Shown: in pieces, positions 50,080 to 60,084 of the stretch
How positions within the stretch are numbered: the stretch's first letter is position 1
Layout of the letters: every line of letters starts with the position of its first letter
Origin: Sphingomonas sp. R-74633
Lineage (GTDB): Bacteria > Pseudomonadota > Alphaproteobacteria > Sphingomonadales > Sphingomonadaceae
DNA: 64,000 bases
NCBI RefSeq assembly: GCF_013416555.1
Contig: NZ_JACCFG010000003.1
Location: 186,001 to 250,000 of the forward strand
Direction: 5' to 3'
Translations under genes and position numbers: made by a program
Notes under the pieces: generated by a model
The model's database searches: none
The model's input: the letters and a program-made list of their open reading frames with translations, nothing else
What the model was told of the DNA's origin: nothing

Positions 50080-50508
50080 ATGTTCAAGGAATTCAAGACG
50101 TTCATTGCGCGCGGCAATGTGCTCGACCTGGCCGTGGCGGTCATTATCGGCGCGGCGTTCAGCAAGATCGTCGCTTCGCTCACCGACGATCTGATCATGC
50201 CGCTGATCGGCAAGGTCTTCGGCGGGCTCGATTTCTCCAGCTACTTCGTCGTGCTGGGGCCGGTCCCCGCGGCGCTGGCCGGATCGACCGACTATGCCGC
50301 GCTCAAAAAGGCCGGCGTGCCGCTGTTCGGCTATGGCGCGTTCCTCACCACGGCAGTCAATTTCCTGATCGTCGCCTTCATCATCTTCCTGCTGATCCGC
50401 GCGGTGAACCGCGTGATGCCCAAGCCCGAAGAGGCGGTGGCGGCCGAGCCGGCCGACATCACGCTGCTGCGCGAAATCCGCGACGAACTGAAGAAGAAAG
50501 CGGCCTAG
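50080..50508 (+). CDS. mscL: large-conductance mechanosensitive channel
   Basis: 142 residues: MFKEFKTFIARGNVLDLAVA with the conserved N-terminal amphipathic helix, first membrane helix VIIGAAFSKIVASLTDDLIM, periplasmic loop, second helix NFLIVAFIIFLLIRAVNRV, and a C-terminal bundle LLREIRDELKKKAA. ATG at 50080 is used; the GTG at 50026 adds 18 residues absent from the family. It opens under membrane tension to release solutes. Its stop shares CTAG with the convergent Rrf2 gene. Confidence 0.95.
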   Translation: MFKEFKTFIARGNVLDLAVAVIIGAAFSKIVASLTDDLIMPLIGKVFGGLDFSSYFVVLGPVPAALAGSTDYAALKKAGVPLFGYGAFLTTAVNFLIVAFIIFLLIRAVNRVMPKPEEAVAAEPADITLLREIRDELKKKAA

Positions 50509-50936
50509 GCCGCGGCCAAGTCTTCCGCGACGGCATCGGCGAGGCTGGTGCCGTCGAGGATGCGCGCGGTCTCGTCGCGCACCCGCGCCATGGCGTGGCG
50601 GATCGCGCAGCTCGCCTCGTCCTTGCAATCGTTGCACGGACGATAGGCAGTGCGGCTGACACAGGGGACCAAAGCCAGCGGCCCCTCGATCACCCGGATG
50701 ATCTCGCCGAGCGAGATGAGGTGCTTCGGCCGCGCCAGGCGATAGCCGCCGGCCTTGCCGCGGGTCGAGCCGAGAAAGCCCGCCTCGCGCAGGTCGGCCA
50801 GGATCAGTTCGAGGAACTTGCGCGGCACGTTCGCTTCGGCCGCGATGCGGTTCATCGGCGTCGGCGCGCCGGCGGCCGGCTGGCCGGCCAGGAAGAGCAT
50901 CGCACGAAGGGCGTAACGGGAACGCTGGGTCAACAT
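50505..50936 (-). CDS. Rrf2 family transcriptional regulator
   Basis: 143 residues: winged helix (QRSRYALRAMLFLAGQPAAG, APTPMNRIAAEANVPRKFLE, GFLGSTRGKAGGYRLARP), then a cysteine-containing loop CVSRTAYRPCNDCKDEASC. The four cysteines fit a FeS-cluster sensor such as IscR, NsrR or RirA, but spacing differs from all three, so the regulon cannot be named. It is divergent from ssrA. Confidence 0.88.
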   Translation of the reverse strand: MLTQRSRYALRAMLFLAGQPAAGAPTPMNRIAAEANVPRKFLELILADLREAGFLGSTRGKAGGYRLARPKHLISLGEIIRVIEGPLALVPCVSRTAYRPCNDCKDEASCAIRHAMARVRDETARILDGTSLADAVAEDLAAA

Positions 50937-51105
50937 GGGTTAAAATCATCCATGCCAAGTGTTTGCGGCACTGTGAAGGCCTTGGGTGGCATTTCGCAGA
51001 TTCCGCATAATCGGGCCTAGGTCACCGCACCTGACCTTTTCATTAATCGCCAAAGCCCTATATGGAGATCCGTCGGCTTCGGCCGGCTGCCGGTTTCGGC
51101 CGGCT

Positions 51106-51426
51106 ATGGGGATAAACGAAGGCGTGCAATAGGCGCAGCGGACGCGGGGGCAGTACCCGCCGGCTCCACCACCAGCTACCTGCTCAGGCAGTTGATGACG
51201 GGGCCGAACTAGGATCGACGTGTGTTGAAAAGCGCCATCTATCTCTCAGCGTGGGCCACTGTGACGGCCTGAAACACAAGTGCCAACGATAACGAAGCAC
51301 TCGCTATTGCGGCGTAACCCCAAGGCTTAACGGCCTAAGGTTATTCTAAAATGCGCGGTTGGACCGCACCGGGCAACAGAAGCGGAATCCAGCGGTACGG
51401 GGGACACCGGGCAACAGAAGTCCCCC
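51106..51426 (+). ncRNA. ssrA: transfer-messenger RNA, circularly permuted two-piece form
   Basis: The acceptor piece comes first and ends in GGCTCCACCA (CCA at 51169-51171, encoded). A 28-base intervening loop (51172-51199) follows, then the coding piece beginning GGGGCCG at 51200. CGGCTCC (51161-51167) and GGGGCCG (51200-51206) form the seven-pair acceptor stem. The T-arm reads GCGGG/CCCGC around GGCAGTA. The tag frame (51282-51317) and two 3' hairpins follow. Permuted order is diagnostic of alphaproteobacteria. The 5' end is not resolvable; 51106 is an estimate after an 11-bp direct repeat TTCGGCCGGCT (51078, 51095). tmRNA frees stalled ribosomes and tags the nascent chain for proteolysis. 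Confidence 0.93.
51282..51317 (+). other. tmRNA proteolysis tag reading frame
   Basis: Codons GCC AAC GAT AAC GAA GCA, then CTC GCT ATT GCG GCG and TAA, giving the tag ANDNEALAIAA. The ANDN start and the AA end match alphaproteobacterial tags recognised by ClpXP. It sits at the expected place in the coding piece. Confidence 0.93.
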
Positions 51427-51435
51427 ACTTACGAC

Positions 51436-51470
51436 GAGGGGCGCAGCCGCCAGGCCGCGCCCCTCGCGTT
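51436..51470 (+). terminator. terminator hairpin between ssrA and adh
   Basis: Perfect nine-base stem GAGGGGCGC (51436-51444) with GCGCCCCTC (51457-51465), 12-base loop, followed by a weak T stretch (GTTGTTT). It stands between ssrA and the convergent alcohol dehydrogenase gene and could serve both. Confidence 0.6.
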
Positions 51471-51486
51471 GTTTCGGGCGTCTGGT

Positions 51487-52548
51487 TCAGGCCTTGAGCG
51501 ACGCCATGTCGATGACAAAGCGATACTTCACGTCGCTCTTCACCATCCGGTCGTACGCGCCTTCGATCTCCTGCATGTCGATCATCTCGATATCGGCGAC
51601 CAGCCCGTGCTGGTGGCAGAAATCGAGCATTTCCTGCGTCTCGGCGATGCCGCCGATCAGCGAGCCGGCGATCGAGCGGCGCTTGAACACCAGGTTGAAG
51701 ACATTGGGCGACGGATGGGCGTGCTCGGGCACGCCGACCAAGGTGAGCGTGCCGTCGCGCTTGAGCAGGCCGGTCAGCGCGTCGAGGTCGTGGCTGGCGG
51801 CAACGGTATCGAGGATGAAGTCGAAGCTGTTGGCATGCGCGGCCATCTCGTCGGCATTGCGCGAGACGATTACTTCATGCGCGCCGAGCTTCTTCGCATC
51901 CTCGATCTTGGCGGGCGAGGTGGTGAAGGCGACCACGTGCGCGCCCATCGCCGCGGCAATCTTGATGCCCATGTGACCCAGGCCGCCGATGCCGACGATG
52001 CCGACCTTCTTGCCCGGGCCCGCGCCCCAATGCTTGAGCGGCGAGTAAGTGGTGATACCGGCGCAGAGCAACGGCGCGACCGCGGCGAGGTCCTTCTCGT
52101 CATGGCCGATCTTGAGCACGAAGCCCTGCTTGACGACGATATGGTCCGAATAGCCGCCAAAGGTGTGACCGCCGAGCACATTGTCCGGGCCGTTATAGGT
52201 GCCGACGAAGCCGGTGGTCTCGCAGAACTGCTCCTCGCTCTCCTTGCACGACGGGCAATGGCCGCAGCTGTCGACCATGCAGCCGACGCCGACCAGATCG
52301 CCCACTGCGAAGTTGTTCACTTCATCGCCCACCGCGCTGACGCGGCCGACGATCTCGTGGCCCGGCACGCAGGGGAAGATCGTGCCGTCCCACTCGCTGC
52401 GCGCAGTGTGCAGGTCCGAATGGCAGACGCCGCAGAACAGGATGTCGATCGAGACGTCGTCGGGCAACAGGTCGCGGCGCTCGAAGCTGAACGGCGCGAG
52501 CGGCGTGCTCGCCGACTGGGCGGCATAGGCCTTGGCTTGGCTGGTCAT
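51487..52548 (-). CDS. zinc-dependent NAD(P) alcohol dehydrogenase (cinnamyl/YahK type)
   Basis: 353 residues from the ATG giving MTSQAKAYAA. Catalytic zinc ligands in CGVCHSDLHTARSEW and GHEIVG; structural zinc cysteines in CGHCPSCKESEEQFC; Rossmann motif VGIVGIGGLGHMGIKIAAAM. This is the NADP-preferring branch of medium-chain ADHs that reduce aldehydes. Downstream of the AKR-cupin-tautomerase group on the same strand, 35 bp after the tautomerase stop, so probably the last gene of one stress/aldehyde-metabolism operon. Confidence 0.92.
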   Translation of the reverse strand: MTSQAKAYAAQSASTPLAPFSFERRDLLPDDVSIDILFCGVCHSDLHTARSEWDGTIFPCVPGHEIVGRVSAVGDEVNNFAVGDLVGVGCMVDSCGHCPSCKESEEQFCETTGFVGTYNGPDNVLGGHTFGGYSDHIVVKQGFVLKIGHDEKDLAAVAPLLCAGITTYSPLKHWGAGPGKKVGIVGIGGLGHMGIKIAAAMGAHVVAFTTSPAKIEDAKKLGAHEVIVSRNADEMAAHANSFDFILDTVAASHDLDALTGLLKRDGTLTLVGVPEHAHPSPNVFNLVFKRRSIAGSLIGGIAETQEMLDFCHQHGLVADIEMIDMQEIEGAYDRMVKSDVKYRFVIDMASLKA

Positions 52549-52582
52549 GGGGAGGTCCTTTGTTGGTTCGGGGGAAAGGCGG

Positions 52583-52806
52583 TCAGAGCGTGTAGCCCGG
52601 CGGCTTGAACAGCAGTTCGGGCCAGGCAACGATCTCGCGGCGGTAGAATTGCGGCCAGTCGTCCATCGCGACGTCCTCGATCGAAACCGAGATGCTGTCC
52701 GCCGGCGATCCGATCGTCGCGGTCAGTGCTTCGGCGAACGCATCGGCCAGTCTTTGCTTATCGGCATCGGACCTTCCGGAGGCGAGATGCAGCGCGACGT
52801 GCGGCA

Positions 52807-52807
<1 letters not shown>
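52583..52807 (-). CDS. 4-oxalocrotonate tautomerase-like protein
   Basis: 74 residues, MPHVALHLASGRSDADKQRL start. The catalytic proline is residue 2 (exposed after removal of Met), as in 4-OT. The body SIEDVAMDDWPQFYRREIVA and the short C-terminus fit the family of about 60-75-residue tautomerases. Its ATG overlaps the cupin stop (TGATG). Substrate unknown. Confidence 0.8.
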
Positions 52808-54387
<1,580 letters not shown>

Positions 54388-54389
54388 CA

Positions 54390-55283
54390 ATGAACCGTCA
54401 GGACTTGGCCGACCTTGCCGCCTTTGTCGCGGTGGCGCGCGAGCGCAGCTTCACTCGCGCGGCGGCACAACTGGGCGTGACGCCCTCCGCGCTCAGCCAT
54501 TGCATGCGCGGGCTTGAGGAGCGGCTGGGGGTACGACTGCTGAATCGCACCACCCGCAGCGTGACGCCGACCGAGGCAGGCGAGCGGATGCTGCGCTCGG
54601 TGGCTTTCCATCTCGACGAGATCGATACGCACGTCACTGCGCTCAACGACCTGCGCGAACGACCCGCGGGCAATATCCGCATCACCGCCGACGAATTCTC
54701 GCTCCAGACCGTGCTCTGGCCGCGGCTGCGCGGCGTGCTGGCGCAGTATCCGGACATCAAGGTGGAGATCGAGACCGACTATAAGCTGGTCGACATCGTC
54801 GCCGAGCGCTTCGACGCCGGTGTGCGGCTGGGCGACATCATCGACAAGGACATGATCGCGGTGCCGATCAGCCCGCCGATGCGGATGCTCGCGGTGGCGA
54901 CGCCTGCCTATTTCGCGCAGGCAGGACGCCCGCGCACGCCGCAGGAGCTGGCCGGGCATCGCTGCATCAATCTGCGCCTGCCGACGCTGCGCGGCCTTTA
55001 CGCCTGGGAGTTCGAGCGGGCCGGCCGGGCGCAGCGCGTGCGGGTGGAGGGGCAGCTGACCTTCAACAGCATCTTCCATATCCGCGAGGCGGCGCTGGCG
55101 GGGTTCGGGATCGGCTATCTGATGGAGAGCCTGGTACAGGGCGATCTCGACAGCGGCGCGCTCGAGACGGTGCTCGACGACTGGTCGCCGCCCTTTTCGG
55201 GCTATCACCTCTATTATCCGAGCCGGCGCCAGCCGACGCCGGCGTTCGCGGCGATCGTCGAGGCGCTGCGCTACCGCGCCTAG
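54390..55283 (+). CDS. LysR family transcriptional regulator
   Basis: 297 residues. Helix-turn-helix at about 16-50 (AVARERSFTRAAAQLGVTPS, ALSHCMRGLEERLGVRLLNR) and a substrate-binding domain at about 90-290. The MNRQDLADLAAFVAVARERS start is the group that controls divergent AKR genes in alphaproteobacteria. It likely controls the AKR-cupin-tautomerase operon. Its stop shares CTAG with the convergent histidine kinase. Confidence 0.93.
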   Translation: MNRQDLADLAAFVAVARERSFTRAAAQLGVTPSALSHCMRGLEERLGVRLLNRTTRSVTPTEAGERMLRSVAFHLDEIDTHVTALNDLRERPAGNIRITADEFSLQTVLWPRLRGVLAQYPDIKVEIETDYKLVDIVAERFDAGVRLGDIIDKDMIAVPISPPMRMLAVATPAYFAQAGRPRTPQELAGHRCINLRLPTLRGLYAWEFERAGRAQRVRVEGQLTFNSIFHIREAALAGFGIGYLMESLVQGDLDSGALETVLDDWSPPFSGYHLYYPSRRQPTPAFAAIVEALRYRA

Positions 55284-56290
55284 TCGATATAGGTCACCAG
55301 CCGGGCGAGCGCGCCGCCGGGCCGCTGGACCATCTCGAAATGCCCGCCCAGCTGGCCGGCAAGCGTGGCGGCGATGTGCAGGCCAAGGCTGGCGTGGCGA
55401 GTCAGCTCGAAATCGTCGCGCAGGCCCGCGCCATTGTCCTCGATCTCGATGACCAGGCCCGGCTCGAGCTTGGTACAGCGGATCGCGATGCTGCCCTCCT
55501 CACGATCGGCAAAGCCATGCTCGATTGCGTTGGCCACCGCCTCGGCAACGATCAGCGCCACCGGCACCGCGGCATCGGCGCCGAGACGGAGCGCGTCGGG
55601 GTCCTCGATCCCGAAGGCGACCGGCTTGCCATTGGCTTCGATCACGCTGGTTATCAGCGGCTCGAACAGCTCGCGCACGCCCTGCGCCTCGCCGTTCGGA
55701 CGATAAAGCTGGCGGCTGATCCGCCCGATCGTTGCAATCCGGCGCACCGCCTCGTCGAGCGCGTGCTGGGCGCCGGCATCGCCGACATGGCGCTTCTGGA
55801 GCGCGAGCAGCCCGGCGGCGACCTGGAGGTTGTTCGACACGCGGTGCTGGAGTTCGTGGAACAGCAAGGTGCGGGTCTCGGCCAGCCGGTGGTTATGCTC
55901 GCGCTGCTCGATCAGCCGCGCGGTGGTCGTCTGCATCCAGTGGAACAGCAGCAGGATCAGCACATCGGCCATGACGTAGAGGAACACCGACGGCGCGGTG
56001 CCCGGCAGCGGCGCGGCCATTGGATCATGGACGAAGAATATCCAGCCCAATATCCCGCCGAGCACCGCCGCGAGCAGCCCGGCGCGCACGCCGAGCAGGA
56101 AGGCCGTGACGATCACCGCGGGAAAGAAGGTCGCATAGGGCAGGCCCGGCGGCAGATGCGGGCCGAGCACGAAGCGGCCGAGCAGCGCGGCGCCGGTGAT
56201 CGCCAGCGTCAGGACGAGCTGCAACCATGGCTTGCCCTGGAGAAACGGCAGCGTCTCCAGCCAGCGAATATCGCCATGGGCCATTTCCAT
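55280..56290 (-). CDS. membrane histidine kinase, HisKA_2/HWE type
   Basis: 336 residues. Four membrane segments in the first 120 (LVLTLAITGAALLGRFVLG, ATFFPAVIVTAFLLGVRAGL, LAAVLGGILGWIFFV, VFLYVMADVLILLLF) form a DUF4118/KdpD-like sensor region. The phospho-accepting histidine lies in LLFHELQHRVSNNLQVAAGL, the HisKA_2 pattern. The ATPase N-box (AEAVANAIEHG) and G-box (DNGAGL) are present. No receiver domain, no neighbouring response regulator. Kinases of this type feed the PhyR general stress response in sphingomonads; that role is inference. Confidence 0.88.
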   Translation of the reverse strand: MEMAHGDIRWLETLPFLQGKPWLQLVLTLAITGAALLGRFVLGPHLPPGLPYATFFPAVIVTAFLLGVRAGLLAAVLGGILGWIFFVHDPMAAPLPGTAPSVFLYVMADVLILLLFHWMQTTTARLIEQREHNHRLAETRTLLFHELQHRVSNNLQVAAGLLALQKRHVGDAGAQHALDEAVRRIATIGRISRQLYRPNGEAQGVRELFEPLITSVIEANGKPVAFGIEDPDALRLGADAAVPVALIVAEAVANAIEHGFADREEGSIAIRCTKLEPGLVIEIEDNGAGLRDDFELTRHASLGLHIAATLAGQLGGHFEMVQRPGGALARLVTYID

Positions 56291-56401
56291 ATGCCCGCAC
56301 CCCCCGCCTATCCCGATGATAGCGCACCCTCACGCTTGGCACGCTGATCCAAGGCAGGACAATGCGGGTATTTTCCCAGACAGGCCTAGGAAAAAGCCGA
56401 C

Positions 56402-56439
56402 AAAAAGGGGCGCCCAGCTGGCGGACGCCCCTCTTTTTT
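56402..56439 (-). terminator. bidirectional terminator after the OMP gene
   Basis: GGGGCG (56407-56412) and CGCCCC (56426-56431) flanked by AAAAA on one side and TCTTTTTT on the other. On the minus strand it is followed by TTTTTGTCGGCTTTTT. It ends the OMP transcript 28 bases after the stop. Confidence 0.85.
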
Positions 56440-56466
56440 CACCGGATTCTGGATGACACCGGTTGC

Positions 56467-57048
56467 TCAGAAGCGGATGCCGACACCGCCCGCGACATGG
56501 CGGCGCTGCAGGTTGATGCCGTAGAAATCGCCATAATCGGCGTAGCTGCCCTCGAGAAAGGCATAGGCCTTCTTGCCGATGCCCATTTCGAAGCCGATCG
56601 CGCCCTGGACGCCGCCCTTGCTCTCCGAGTCCGTCACGCTGCCGGCCTTGGCTTCGAGCGTGATGCTGGCATAGCCGGCCTTCAGATAGACGAGCGACTT
56701 GCTGCCGACGACGAAGCCGAGACGGCCGCCGGCGCTGAGATTGCCAGTCTCGTTCAGGCAGACGGCGCCGTCGCACAGCGAAACGCTCGAGAATTCGTAA
56801 TTGGCATAAGGGCCGACGACGACCTTGTTGCCGGCGCGGATGTCGACACCGACTTCGCCGCCATAGGAGACGGCGCTGCCGATCTTCCAGATGCTGCCGC
56901 TGCCGTCGCTGATCGTCGGCGTCTCATAGCCGAGACGTGCCTCGATGCGCGGGCCGGCAAAGTCATGCGCGGGCTCCGCGTCCTGCGCGAAGGCCGAGAC
57001 GGGCGCGAGCAGGAGCGTGGCAGCCGCAGCCGCGAAAAACTTGGTCAT
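56467..57048 (-). CDS. outer membrane beta-barrel protein (Ail/OmpX-like)
   Basis: 193 residues. A signal peptide (MTKFFAAAAATLLLAPVSAFA) is followed by a strand-rich barrel with alternating aromatic/hydrophobic residues (GPRIEARLGYETPTISDGSG, VGPYANYEFSSVSLCDGAVC, GRLGFVVGSKSLVYLKAGYA) and C-terminal RHVAGGVGIRF, a typical terminal strand ending in Phe. Two cysteines (LCDGAVC) in a loop may form a disulfide. Upstream, a perfect -10 TATAAT lies at 57081-57076 (minus). Function as porin or adhesin is not settled. Confidence 0.88.
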   Translation of the reverse strand: MTKFFAAAAATLLLAPVSAFAQDAEPAHDFAGPRIEARLGYETPTISDGSGSIWKIGSAVSYGGEVGVDIRAGNKVVVGPYANYEFSSVSLCDGAVCLNETGNLSAGGRLGFVVGSKSLVYLKAGYASITLEAKAGSVTDSESKGGVQGAIGFEMGIGKKAYAFLEGSYADYGDFYGINLQRRHVAGGVGIRF

Positions 57049-57183
57049 GGAAGTCCCCCTTGAAAATCTTGAAATATTATAAGCACTAGCGCCGCACTCC
57101 TCTTGGGGAAGCGCGGTCGTTGGCGCATAGAAACGACTTTTCCGGGGGTCCAGTGGATTTTCGATCCAGATTGAACCGAAAAG

Positions 57184-57212
57184 AAAAAGGGGCCCGGTTT
57201 CCCGGACCCCCA
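57184..57212 (-). terminator. pnp terminator
   Basis: GGGG, C, CCGG, TTTC, CCGG, A, CCCC makes a nine-pair stem with one internal mismatch; on the minus strand it is followed by TTTTTCTTTT. It begins about 25 bases after the pnp stop. Confidence 0.85.
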
Positions 57213-57237
57213 ATTCTCTAGCCAGACTGGCGGACGA

Positions 57238-59622
57238 TCAGTCGTCGCCGCCGGTCAGGAACGCCGGCAGGCCGATATTCTCGCCGCCTTCGTCCTTCGA
57301 CTCCGAACGCTCGCGGCGCGGGCCACGGTCGCCGGTGCGGGGACCGCGATCGCCACCTTCGCTGCGCGGGCCACGATCACCGCCGCCTTCGCGACGCGGA
57401 CCACGGTCCCGATCGCCGCCACGGCCGCCGCCACCGTCGCGACGACGGTCGCCACGATCGCCGCGGTCGCCACGATCACCGCGCGGCTCGCGCGGTTCGC
57501 GGGCCGGACGGGTGTCTTCCAGCTCTTCGCCGGTCTCCTGATCGACGACGCGCATCGACAGGCGAACCTTGCCGCGCGGATCGATCTCGAGGACCTTGAC
57601 CTTGACTTCCTGGCCTTCGGTCAGGGCGTCCGAGACCTTCTCGACGCGCTCGTTCTTGATCTCCGAGACGTGGACGAGACCGTCCTTGCCGCCCATGAAG
57701 TTCACGAACGCACCGAAGTCGACGAGGTTGACGACCTTGCCGTTGTAGATCTTGCCGACCTCGGCCTCTTCGACGATGCCCTTGATCCAGACGATCGCGG
57801 CTTCGATCTGCGAGACGTCCGACGACGAAACCTTGATCACGCCCTCGTCGTCGATGTCGACCTTGGCGCCGGTGGTGGCGACGATCTCGCGGATCACCTT
57901 GCCGCCGGTGCCGATGACGTCACGGATCTTCGACTTGTCGATCGTGAAGGTCTCGATACGCGGAGCATGCGCGGAGAGCTCGGTGCGGGCTTCGCCCAGC
58001 GCCTTGTTCATCTCGCCGAGGATGTGCGCACGACCGGCCTTGGCCTGGTTGAGCGCCGCCTCGAAGATCTCCTTGGTGATGCCGGCGATCTTGATGTCCA
58101 TCTGCATCGTGGTGATGCCCTCGGACGTGCCGGCGACCTTGAAGTCCATGTCGCCGAGGTGATCTTCGTCACCCAGGATGTCCGACAGGATCGCATAGTC
58201 CTTGCCTTCGAGGATCAGGCCCATCGCGATGCCCGAAACCGGGCGCTTGATCGGCACGCCGGCGTCCATCATCGCGAGCGAACCGCCGCAGACCGACGCC
58301 ATCGACGACGAGCCGTTCGACTCGGTGATGTCGCTGGTCAGGCGGATCGTGTAGGGGAACTCTTCCTTGGTCGGCAGCACCGGGTGCAGCGCGCGCCATG
58401 CCAGCTTGCCGTGACCGACTTCGCGGCGGCCAGGCGCACCGAAGCGGCCCACTTCGCCGACCGAATAGGGCGGGAAGTTATAGTGCAGCATGAAGTGCTG
58501 GTACGAGAGACCGCCCAGGCCGTCGATCATCTGCTCCGCATCGCGGGTGCCCAACGTTGCCGTGGCAATCGTCTGGGTCTCGCCACGGGTGAACAGCGCC
58601 GAGCCGTGCGCGCGCGGCAGGAAGTGCGTCTCTGCCTCGATCGGACGGATCTGCGTGGTCGTGCGGCCGTCGATGCGCTTGCCGTCCTTGAGGATGGCGG
58701 TGCGGACGATCTCGGCTTCGAGCTTCTTGGTCAGCTTGATGCCGGCCATGACTTCCTGCGGGCTCAGGCCGTCCTCGGCGAACTTCGCCTTGGCCTTGGC
58801 ACGCGCCTCGTTGAGCGCGTTCGAGCGGGCCGACTTGTCGGTCAGCTTGTAGGCCGCGGCAATGTCCTTGCCGATCAGCTTCTTCAGCTTGTCCTTGATC
58901 GCGGCATTGTCGTTCGACGACGCGATTTCCCACGGATCCTTGGCAGCCTGCTCGGCGAGCTTGACGATCGCCTTGACGATCTCGCGGCACGCATCGTGCG
59001 CGAACAGCACGGCGCCGAGCATGATCTCTTCCGAAAGCTCCTTGGCTTCCGATTCGACCATCATCACGGCGTCATAGGTAGCGGCGACGACGAGATCGAG
59101 CTCGCCCTCGGCAACCTGTGCGTCGGTCGGGTTCAGGATGTACTCGCCGTTGACATAGCCGACGCGCGCCGCGCCGATCGGGCCCATGAAGGGCACGCCC
59201 GAGATGGTGAGCGCTGCCGAAGCGGCGACCATCGCGAGGATGTCGGGCTCGTTCTCGCCGTCATAGCTCAGCACCTGAGCGATGGCGTTGATCTCGTTGT
59301 AGAAGCCCTCGGGGAACAGCGGGCGGATCGGGCGGTCGATGAGACGCGAGACCAGGGTCTCCTTCTCGGTGGCGCCGCGCTCGCGCTTGAAGAAGCCGCC
59401 CGGGATACGGCCGGCAGCCGAGAACTTTTCCTGGTAGTGGACGGTCAGCGGGAAGAAGTCCTGGCCTTCCTTCACGCTCTTGGCGGCAGTCACCGCGCAG
59501 AGAACCACGGTTTCACCGAGCGTCGCGATCACCGCGCCGTCGGCCTGACGGGCAACCTTGCCCGTTTCGAGAGTCAGCGTTTTGCCGCCCCACTCGATCG
59601 ATACAGTCTTCTTGTCGAACAT
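57238..59622 (-). CDS. pnp: polyribonucleotide nucleotidyltransferase
   Basis: 794 residues. Two RNase PH domains (1-220, about 310-550), an alpha linker, a KH domain ([20 protein letters not shown], about 555-615) and an S1 domain ([20 protein letters not shown], about 620-690). The last 90 residues are an RG/DR-rich tail ([40 protein letters not shown]) that ends [11 protein letters not shown], resembling the RNase E/GWW-type anchor of degradosomes. It degrades RNA phosphorolytically. It sits after rpsO, the usual order. Confidence 0.96.
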   Translation of the reverse strand: MFDKKTVSIEWGGKTLTLETGKVARQADGAVIATLGETVVLCAVTAAKSVKEGQDFFPLTVHYQEKFSAAGRIPGGFFKRERGATEKETLVSRLIDRPIRPLFPEGFYNEINAIAQVLSYDGENEPDILAMVAASAALTISGVPFMGPIGAARVGYVNGEYILNPTDAQVAEGELDLVVAATYDAVMMVESEAKELSEEIMLGAVLFAHDACREIVKAIVKLAEQAAKDPWEIASSNDNAAIKDKLKKLIGKDIAAAYKLTDKSARSNALNEARAKAKAKFAEDGLSPQEVMAGIKLTKKLEAEIVRTAILKDGKRIDGRTTTQIRPIEAETHFLPRAHGSALFTRGETQTIATATLGTRDAEQMIDGLGGLSYQHFMLHYNFPPYSVGEVGRFGAPGRREVGHGKLAWRALHPVLPTKEEFPYTIRLTSDITESNGSSSMASVCGGSLAMMDAGVPIKRPVSGIAMGLILEGKDYAILSDILGDEDHLGDMDFKVAGTSEGITTMQMDIKIAGITKEIFEAALNQAKAGRAHILGEMNKALGEARTELSAHAPRIETFTIDKSKIRDVIGTGGKVIREIVATTGAKVDIDDEGVIKVSSSDVSQIEAAIVWIKGIVEEAEVGKIYNGKVVNLVDFGAFVNFMGGKDGLVHVSEIKNERVEKVSDALTEGQEVKVKVLEIDPRGKVRLSMRVVDQETGEELEDTRPAREPREPRGDRGDRGDRGDRRRDGGGGRGGDRDRGPRREGGGDRGPRSEGGDRGPRTGDRGPRRERSESKDEGGENIGLPAFLTGGDD

Positions 59623-59763
59623 TGGATTTCCTTCACTCCCGCTGCCCGATGCAGCGGGGGCCTATGAGTGTGAGCCTTTTTGGGCTCCGCGGGATCGGCC
59701 GGATTGCCGCTCCCCTTCGCCTCCCCATGGGAGGCACCCGGCCGCACTAGCGAGCCGGGATGA
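59623..59763 (-). promoter_or_regulatory. pnp leader with stacked hairpins
   Basis: Four stems in 140 bases between rpsO and pnp: CCCGCTGC/GCAGCGGG (59638-59658), GAGCC/GGCTC (59672-59687), GCCTCCC/GGGAGGC (59719-59735) and CCCGGC/GCCGGG (59737-59759). The pnp mRNA leader is cut by RNase III and autoregulated in E. coli; this cluster of stable stems suggests a similar set-up. Inference. Confidence 0.5.
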
Positions 59764-59790
59764 CAAAAAGGCGACCCTAAGGCCGCCTTT
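59764..59790 (-). terminator. rpsO terminator or attenuator
   Basis: Minus-strand stem GGCGGCC with GGTCGCC (59781-59787 and 59770-59776), one mismatch, then TTTTTG. It lies only about 5 bases after the rpsO stop. Partial termination here would set the rpsO:pnp ratio. Confidence 0.7.
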
Positions 59791-59794
59791 CCGG

Positions 59795-60064
59795 TTACTT
59801 GCGAAGACCGAGCTTCGCGATCAGGTCGGTGTAGCGACCCTCGTCCTTCTTCTTCAGATAGTCGAGGAGGCTACGGCGCTTGTTGACCAGCATGAGCAGG
59901 CCGCGGCGCGAATGGTTGTCCTTGGCATGCGTCTTGAAGTGCTCGGTGAGGTTCGAGATGCGCTCCGAGAGGATCGCAACCTGCACTTCGGGGCTGCCGG
60001 TGTCGGTGCCGCCGCGAGCATGTTCCTTGATGAGCGCTTCCTTGCGCTCTGCAGTGATCGACAT
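59795..60064 (-). CDS. rpsO: 30S ribosomal protein S15
   Basis: 89 residues, the standard length: [20 protein letters not shown], then [40 protein letters not shown] and [20 protein letters not shown]. All conserved 16S-rRNA-binding residues (HFKxHxKDxHSRRGL) are present. It binds the central domain of 16S rRNA. Order truB-rpsO-pnp is conserved. Confidence 0.98.
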   Translation of the reverse strand: MSITAERKEALIKEHARGGTDTGSPEVQVAILSERISNLTEHFKTHAKDNHSRRGLLMLVNKRRSLLDYLKKKDEGRYTDLIAKLGLRK

Positions 60065-60084
60065 ATGCTTTCCTTCGACATCGC

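Noticed and set aside
57670..59667. 665-codon plus-strand frame opposite pnp.
   Set aside because: Mirror composition of PNPase (Asp/Arg/Leu-rich), no domain; pnp is certain.
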